From CAZBSE01 sp964578625 (lineage in GTDB: Bacteria; Actinomycetota; Humimicrobiia; Humimicrobiales; Humimicrobiaceae): DNA of 11,212 nt. The DNA is taken from positions 1 to 11,212 of the forward strand of contig CAZODQ010000027.1 in NCBI GenBank assembly GCA_964578625.1, written 5' to 3'. Shown here piece after piece: positions 7,637 through 11,212 of the stretch. The notes under the pieces are model-generated. The model was not told the DNA's origin. It did no database searches and saw nothing but the letters and a program-made list of their open reading frames with translations. Numbering within the stretch: position 1 is the first letter of the stretch; every line of letters begins with the position of its first letter. The position numbers and the translations under genes were made by a program.

Positions 7637-7673
7637 TCGGTACTTTTTATGTGCTGCGTCAATATTGTACCGA
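7637..7673 (-). repeat. Hairpin in the mvhG-mvhA gap
   Basis: TCGGTAC at 7637-7643 and GTACCGA at 7667-7673 form a perfect 7-bp inverted repeat with a 23-base loop. It lies in the 78-base gap between mvhG and mvhA, the largest gap in this operon. There is no U-tract immediately after it on the transcribed strand, so a role in mRNA processing or stability is more likely than termination. Confidence 0.4.
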
Positions 7674-7690
7674 AATTATCTAATAAAATT

Positions 7691-8617
7691 CTATGGTCTC
7701 TTGGGCAGTGGTCTCAGTCTGCCCTGTGCTCCTATATACCTCTGAAATGTAGAACGCCTGTCAAGAATCAGCTTTGGGTCAAGGCCGATACTGGAAAGCG
7801 CACCCATCATCTCGACCATCGGATTAGCTCCTTTTCTTATCGGACCAAAACAGCCCCTACAGGGCATAAATCCCTTAATACATCTCGGTGTTTTTTCACT
7901 ACCTCCGCAGCCGGACCTCGTTATAGGACCAAGACATAGATAGCCGAGTTCCATAAAACATCTCGAATCTTCTAATTTCTGACCGGGTGGTACTATCGAT
8001 TCCAGCGGTCTCTTAACTGCTGTAATCGCCTTTTTTTCTCTTTTTGTAGGGCAGTCATCACAAACACTCCGTTCCGGTATTTCAAATGTCTTTCCTTCAA
8101 GCAGCGCAGTTAGCGCCTGGGCAACAAGCTCGGGTGAGGTCGGGCATCCGGGAATATAGACATCGACTTTGACTACTTCATCAATAGCGTAAACCCTATC
8201 GGTCAGTGGTGGAATATCCATTGCAGGTGTATCAGCCGAATCCGTAGTCTTTGACTGCCTAAAAACCTTATCATAAAGCTCTGCTAGCGGATATTGATTA
8301 GCCAAAGCAGGAATTCCTCCGAAACATGCGCAGGAGCCAAGCGATATAAGTGTCTTGCATTTTTTTCTCATTTCCTCTGTAATATGTTTTTCTTCCTCAT
8401 TTCTTATCCCGCCTGATATAATCCCTATATCTGCTTCCGGAATCTCCATTTCTGTTTTTTCACCTGTTTGACCAAAATACTTATGGTCCATAAGTACAGG
8501 CATATGCACAATCTCAAGCTTGGGCAATAAATCAAGCAGTGGTTCTCCAACGTCTAAAATGGTTACCTCACACCCGCCGCAGATGTTTAACCACTCTTCA
8601 GCAACTTTTACTGGCAT
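7691..8617 (-). CDS. mvhG: [NiFe] hydrogenase small subunit, group 3c-like
   Basis: This subunit carries electrons from the Ni-Fe site through three iron-sulfur clusters to MvhD. In the 308-residue product the proximal-cluster motifs are CGGCE (C13, C16), GSCACFGG (C96, C98) and PGCP (C158). The medial and distal cluster cysteines are in CDDC (C186, C189), C220, C228, C237, C246 and CRGC (C253, C256). There is no twin-arginine signal, consistent with a cytoplasmic enzyme. I chose ATG 8617 because it follows a strong GAGAGGAG site and yields the usual short N-terminus (MPVKVAEEWLNICGGCE). An ATG at 8656 would add 13 residues, overlap the upstream small gene and has no such site. It lies 16 bases after the 67-codon gene. 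Confidence 0.95.
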   Translation of the reverse strand: MPVKVAEEWLNICGGCEVTILDVGEPLLDLLPKLEIVHMPVLMDHKYFGQTGEKTEMEIPEADIGIISGGIRNEEEKHITEEMRKKCKTLISLGSCACFGGIPALANQYPLAELYDKVFRQSKTTDSADTPAMDIPPLTDRVYAIDEVVKVDVYIPGCPTSPELVAQALTALLEGKTFEIPERSVCDDCPTKREKKAITAVKRPLESIVPPGQKLEDSRCFMELGYLCLGPITRSGCGGSEKTPRCIKGFMPCRGCFGPIRKGANPMVEMMGALSSIGLDPKLILDRRSTFQRYIGAQGRLRPLPKRP

Positions 8618-8620
8618 AAT

Positions 8621-8632
8621 TTCTCTCCTCTC
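8621..8632 (-). promoter_or_regulatory. Ribosome binding site deciding the mvhG start
   Basis: On the minus strand this reads GAGAGGAGAGAA, with AGGAG 7 bases before ATG 8617. It favours that start over the upstream in-frame ATG at 8656, which lies inside the preceding gene. Confidence 0.75.
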
Positions 8633-8633
8633 T

Positions 8634-8837
8634 TTAAATAGTAGGTTGACCTTCAACTACAACTTCTTCTACAACTCTACGTGTAAAAATATAATATTTC
8701 TTCTCTTCCTCAAACACCTCCGTTTCAAAGCCGTCTTTTTTATATTTTTGAGCTACATCTGTAGCGCTTTTTTTATCAGGATAATCTTTCCCATCCCACA
8801 TAAACTTTTTTTTGTTAAATATTTTCGCTAATTGCAT
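8634..8837 (-). CDS. Small unknown protein encoded between mvhD and mvhG
   Basis: I do not recognise this 67-residue protein. It is Cys-free, so it cannot bind an iron-sulfur cluster through Cys; it is highly charged, with many Lys and Glu, and has no membrane segment or signal peptide. The pattern suggests a short strand (KKFMWDGKDYP), a helix (SATDVAQKYKKDGF), then two strands (ETEVFEEE and YYIFTRRVVEEVVVEG), a small alpha-beta fold reminiscent of SPOR-like or ferredoxin-like domains, though this is only a visual impression. Evidence that it is real: a good GAGAGG site ahead of ATG 8837, a start 9 bases after the mvhD stop, a stop 16 bases before mvhG, and a composition like a folded protein. 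Its position suggests a small accessory subunit or assembly factor of the Mvh-Hdr complex. Confidence 0.8.
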   Translation of the reverse strand: MQLAKIFNKKKFMWDGKDYPDKKSATDVAQKYKKDGFETEVFEEEKKYYIFTRRVVEEVVVEGQPTI

Positions 8838-8846
8838 TTTTACCTC

Positions 8847-9263
8847 TCATGTTTTAAACGGGCTTGGGCCCAGCTTTTTAAGTGTTTGCGTCATATCTTC
8901 TACAATTTTTGCAAATTTAGGCCCTTCTGAAGCTGAAACCCATTCCAATCTAAACCTTTCATCCTCTATTCCAAAATCTTCGAGCATAAGTCTTATTGCA
9001 TCTGCTCTTGCTTCCGCTCTTTTATTGCCATCCTGATAATGACAGTCGCCAATATGACATCCGCAAATTAAAACTCCATCAGCACGGCCCTGCGTTAATG
9101 CATCAATTACATAATTAGGATGCACCATGCCGGAGCACATACAACGTATTATGTAAATATTTGGTGGATATTGTATTCGCGCAGTACCTGCAGAATCCGC
9201 GGCCGAATAAGAACACCAATTGCAGCAAAATGCTATAATTACCGGTTCATAATCGTTTGACAT
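8847..9263 (-). CDS. mvhD: MvhD-type [2Fe-2S] electron-transfer subunit
   Basis: MvhD links the hydrogenase small subunit to HdrA through a [2Fe-2S] cluster. The 138-residue product is a complete stand-alone MvhD with all family motifs: FCCNWCSY (C13, C14, C17), RCMCSGMV (C41, C43) and CGCHIGDCHY (C67, C69, C74). The start is supported by GGAGG within the end of the upstream hdrA-like gene, whose stop is one base away, so the two are likely translationally coupled. In some bacteria and archaea MvhD is fused to HdrA; here it is separate. Confidence 0.96.
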   Translation of the reverse strand: MSNDYEPVIIAFCCNWCSYSAADSAGTARIQYPPNIYIIRCMCSGMVHPNYVIDALTQGRADGVLICGCHIGDCHYQDGNKRAEARADAIRLMLEDFGIEDERFRLEWVSASEGPKFAKIVEDMTQTLKKLGPSPFKT

Positions 9264-9264
9264 T

Positions 9265-11212
9265 TTATGAAACCTCCACTACAGATTTAATCATTTCTTC
9301 AAAATATTCAGGTTTAAAATGTTTGATATAAATACCTTTTTTAGGGCATGTTGCCATACAGACACCGCACCCGCGACAGATTGCTTCATTTACTTCGACG
9401 GTCTTTTTTATACTGCCATCCTCCTGCATATATTCAATAAGTGTTATAGCTTTGGCAGGACACGGATCTACACAGTATGCGCAGCCATCACAATTCTCTT
9501 CCACCACAAATGAAATTGCAGGAGATTTAACCAGCTCTTTTTTTAAAACAATTCCTGCAACCCGTGATGCAGCACCTTCACCGTCTATAATAGAATCCAG
9601 AATGCTCATTTTCTTCCGTGCAGTCCCGCATTTAAACACTCCATCAGTATTGAAATCAAGGGGATTTAAAATACCAAGCATCCCAATAAAGAAATTCTTT
9701 TCATCTCTCTGAAGAAGTAAATCGCTCTCAAAATCACTGTTTTCTGATTCTGCTTTCATATCATTACTTGTTGCAATGACAACACAGCCGATATCTACAT
9801 TTTCCTTCCCTTTTGAACTTACAATTTCAGCACTGAAATTCCCTACAAAACCCTCTATTCTTCCTACTTTAGTTTCGGTATAAATTTTTACTTTCTCATT
9901 TTTACTTAATTCATATATCAGGTTTTTCACAAACTTATTGTTATTTTCCTTTATTTTTTCAAGACCTGATTCCTTCTCAACTAAATAAACATCAAGACCG
10001 GCCTGTCCAAGTTTTAAAGCACAGGCAATACCACTTGGGGTTCCGCCTATTATAAGGCAGGCAGATGTTACCGGAACGTGAATATCATCCAAGGACTCGA
10101 GCAATGCAGCACGTTTTATTCCCATTCTCATAAGCGTTTTTGCTTTTTCCGTAGCCTTTTCCTTATTATTCGAATGTACCCAGGTGCATTGGTTACGTAA
10201 GTTTACTATTTCCATTAAATAACGGTTTAAACCCCCCATTTCTGTATGAAGTGAGAATAGGTCTTCATGGGTCTTTGGTGAACATGCACCTATTACAATT
10301 CTGTTGAATTTTTTTGTTTTTAATAGTTCTCTTACTTTCACACCGTCACATCCAAAAGGAGTTAACTCTACATGTTTCACATAAGGAAGTGATTCCGTAT
10401 AGTTTATAAGTTCATCTATATCAAGAAGTCCTGCTATGTTTACACCGCAGCGGCATATGACTGCTAAAATTGACGGTTCTTCATCAATTTTTACAGGTAA
10501 AATATCCTTTTCAGGCAAAGCCGTCATTTCCTTGCCGCGTGAAACAGCTAACAGTGAAGCTGCATGCGATGCTGCTGAACATGCCTGAATGATTGCATCA
10601 TCTATCCCTTTTGGCTCCTGTGCACTACCGCATATAAAAACTCCTTCTTTTGATGTATAGATCGGATTTGAATTATCTGATTTTTTACTAAAAAATCCCC
10701 ATTGATCAAGTTCTAAACCTGCTTTATCTGCAAGAGTACGCGTACTTTTGGTAGGAGCATAAGGCGGGACAATAACAAACATCTCCGCATTAAATACTTC
10801 CTTACTATAAGAAATATCAATATTCCCGTCTTTTCCTTCAGTAACTTTTAAAGAGTCCGTTTTGATAAAATTGATTTTAGATTCTACTGCTTTATGGTAA
10901 AAATCTTTATAATCATCCCTTTCCAGATCAATACCTTCGTAAAAAACAGCAACAGAAGCATTAGGATTTCTTTCAATAGTGCCTATAGCCTCTGCAGCGG
11001 CAGTCATAAAACCAACAGGTGAAGGATTATTAAGCACATACCACGCAATAGATTGCGGTTCTTTTTTATCGTCGCGTTTTATAACTCCGCCGGTCGGACC
11101 AAGACCTGAAAGCAGGCGCTCAAACTCGAGAGCGGTAAGAATATTTGGAAACTTTCCGTACCCAAACCTTTCCAATGATTTCGTTTTCATTTCATCCATT
11201 CCAGTAGCTAAA
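9265..11212 (-). CDS. hdrA: HdrA-like flavo-iron-sulfur protein, partial (5' end beyond right edge)
   Basis: HdrA-family proteins take electrons from MvhD at a FAD and pass them to ferredoxin and another acceptor. The frame stays open to the window edge and reads LATGMDEM, matching the VATG segment inside HdrA proteins, so ATG 11199 is an internal Met, not the start. Numbering from that Met: end of a first FAD module (about 1-220, GYGKFPNILTALEFERLL, GPTGG, and the FAD motif CGSAQEPKGIDDAI at 190-203); a second HdrA module beginning with CRCGVNIAG (C249, C251, then C284, C306, C338) and a Rossmann segment IIGGTPSG at 383-390; a shortened remainder; then two [4Fe-4S] motifs (C570, C573, C576, C580 and C608, C611, C614, C618). 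The flavin-proximal four-Cys motif is missing from the visible part. Tandem HdrA proteins exist in bacteria, but the true N-terminus is not visible. Confidence 0.9.
   Translation of the reverse strand, partial: LATGMDEMKTKSLERFGYGKFPNILTALEFERLLSGLGPTGGVIKRDDKKEPQSIAWYVLNNPSPVGFMTAAAEAIGTIERNPNASVAVFYEGIDLERDDYKDFYHKAVESKINFIKTDSLKVTEGKDGNIDISYSKEVFNAEMFVIVPPYAPTKSTRTLADKAGLELDQWGFFSKKSDNSNPIYTSKEGVFICGSAQEPKGIDDAIIQACSAASHAASLLAVSRGKEMTALPEKDILPVKIDEEPSILAVICRCGVNIAGLLDIDELINYTESLPYVKHVELTPFGCDGVKVRELLKTKKFNRIVIGACSPKTHEDLFSLHTEMGGLNRYLMEIVNLRNQCTWVHSNNKEKATEKAKTLMRMGIKRAALLESLDDIHVPVTSACLIIGGTPSGIACALKLGQAGLDVYLVEKESGLEKIKENNNKFVKNLIYELSKNEKVKIYTETKVGRIEGFVGNFSAEIVSSKGKENVDIGCVVIATSNDMKAESENSDFESDLLLQRDEKNFFIGMLGILNPLDFNTDGVFKCGTARKKMSILDSIIDGEGAASRVAGIVLKKELVKSPAISFVVEENCDGCAYCVDPCPAKAITLIEYMQEDGSIKKTVEVNEAICRGCGVCMATCPKKGIYIKHFKPEYFEEMIKSVVEVS

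Noticed and set aside
8618..8656. Extended mvhG N-terminus from ATG 8656
   Set aside because: It would lie within the 67-codon gene and lacks the strong site that precedes ATG 8617.

Overview
The window holds most of a cytoplasmic group 3c-like [NiFe] hydrogenase locus (Mvh type, paired with an HdrA-like flavo-iron-sulfur protein) together with nearly a full set of hydrogenase maturation genes. The organism is probably an anaerobic bacterium with an AT-rich genome. Evidence for this is the AT-rich spacer, Shine-Dalgarno sequences before several genes, a candidate sigma70-type promoter and the hypFCDE gene order. I cannot name a phylum from sequence alone. The hydrogenase family also occurs in methanogenic archaea, so bacterial origin is an inference.

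Layout. Bases 1-597 are an AT-rich non-coding leader with a candidate promoter, an 11-bp perfect inverted repeat and a C-rich patch. Bases 598-5286 (+ strand) hold hypF-hypC-hypD-hypE, tightly packed with overlaps at hypF/hypC and hypC/hypD. Only 16 bases separate the hypE stop from the hypA stop, so the two operons converge. Reading leftwards from the right edge on the - strand, the second operon is hdrA-like (5' end outside the window), mvhD, a 67-codon unknown gene, mvhG (small subunit), mvhA (large subunit), a hydrogenase maturation endopeptidase, and hypA.

How the genes work together. HypF makes a carbamoyl adenylate and passes the carbamoyl group to the C-terminal Cys of HypE, which dehydrates it to thiocyanate. 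HypC and HypD carry the Fe(CN)2CO unit to the large subunit. HypA helps deliver nickel, and the endopeptidase clips the 25-residue tail of MvhA after the DPCxxCxxH motif. Mature MvhAG oxidises (or makes) H2, and electrons pass through the MvhG clusters and the [2Fe-2S] protein MvhD to the HdrA-like protein. In methanogens this complex performs flavin-based electron bifurcation to ferredoxin and heterodisulfide. Here the partner (HdrB/HdrC or another oxidoreductase) is not in view.

Most worth a second look: the HdrA-like protein, which looks like a tandem of two HdrA modules in which the visible parts lack the four-Cys cluster motif next to the flavin; the Cys-free 67-residue protein between mvhD and mvhG; the long structured hypF leader; and the absence of hypB from an otherwise complete maturation set.
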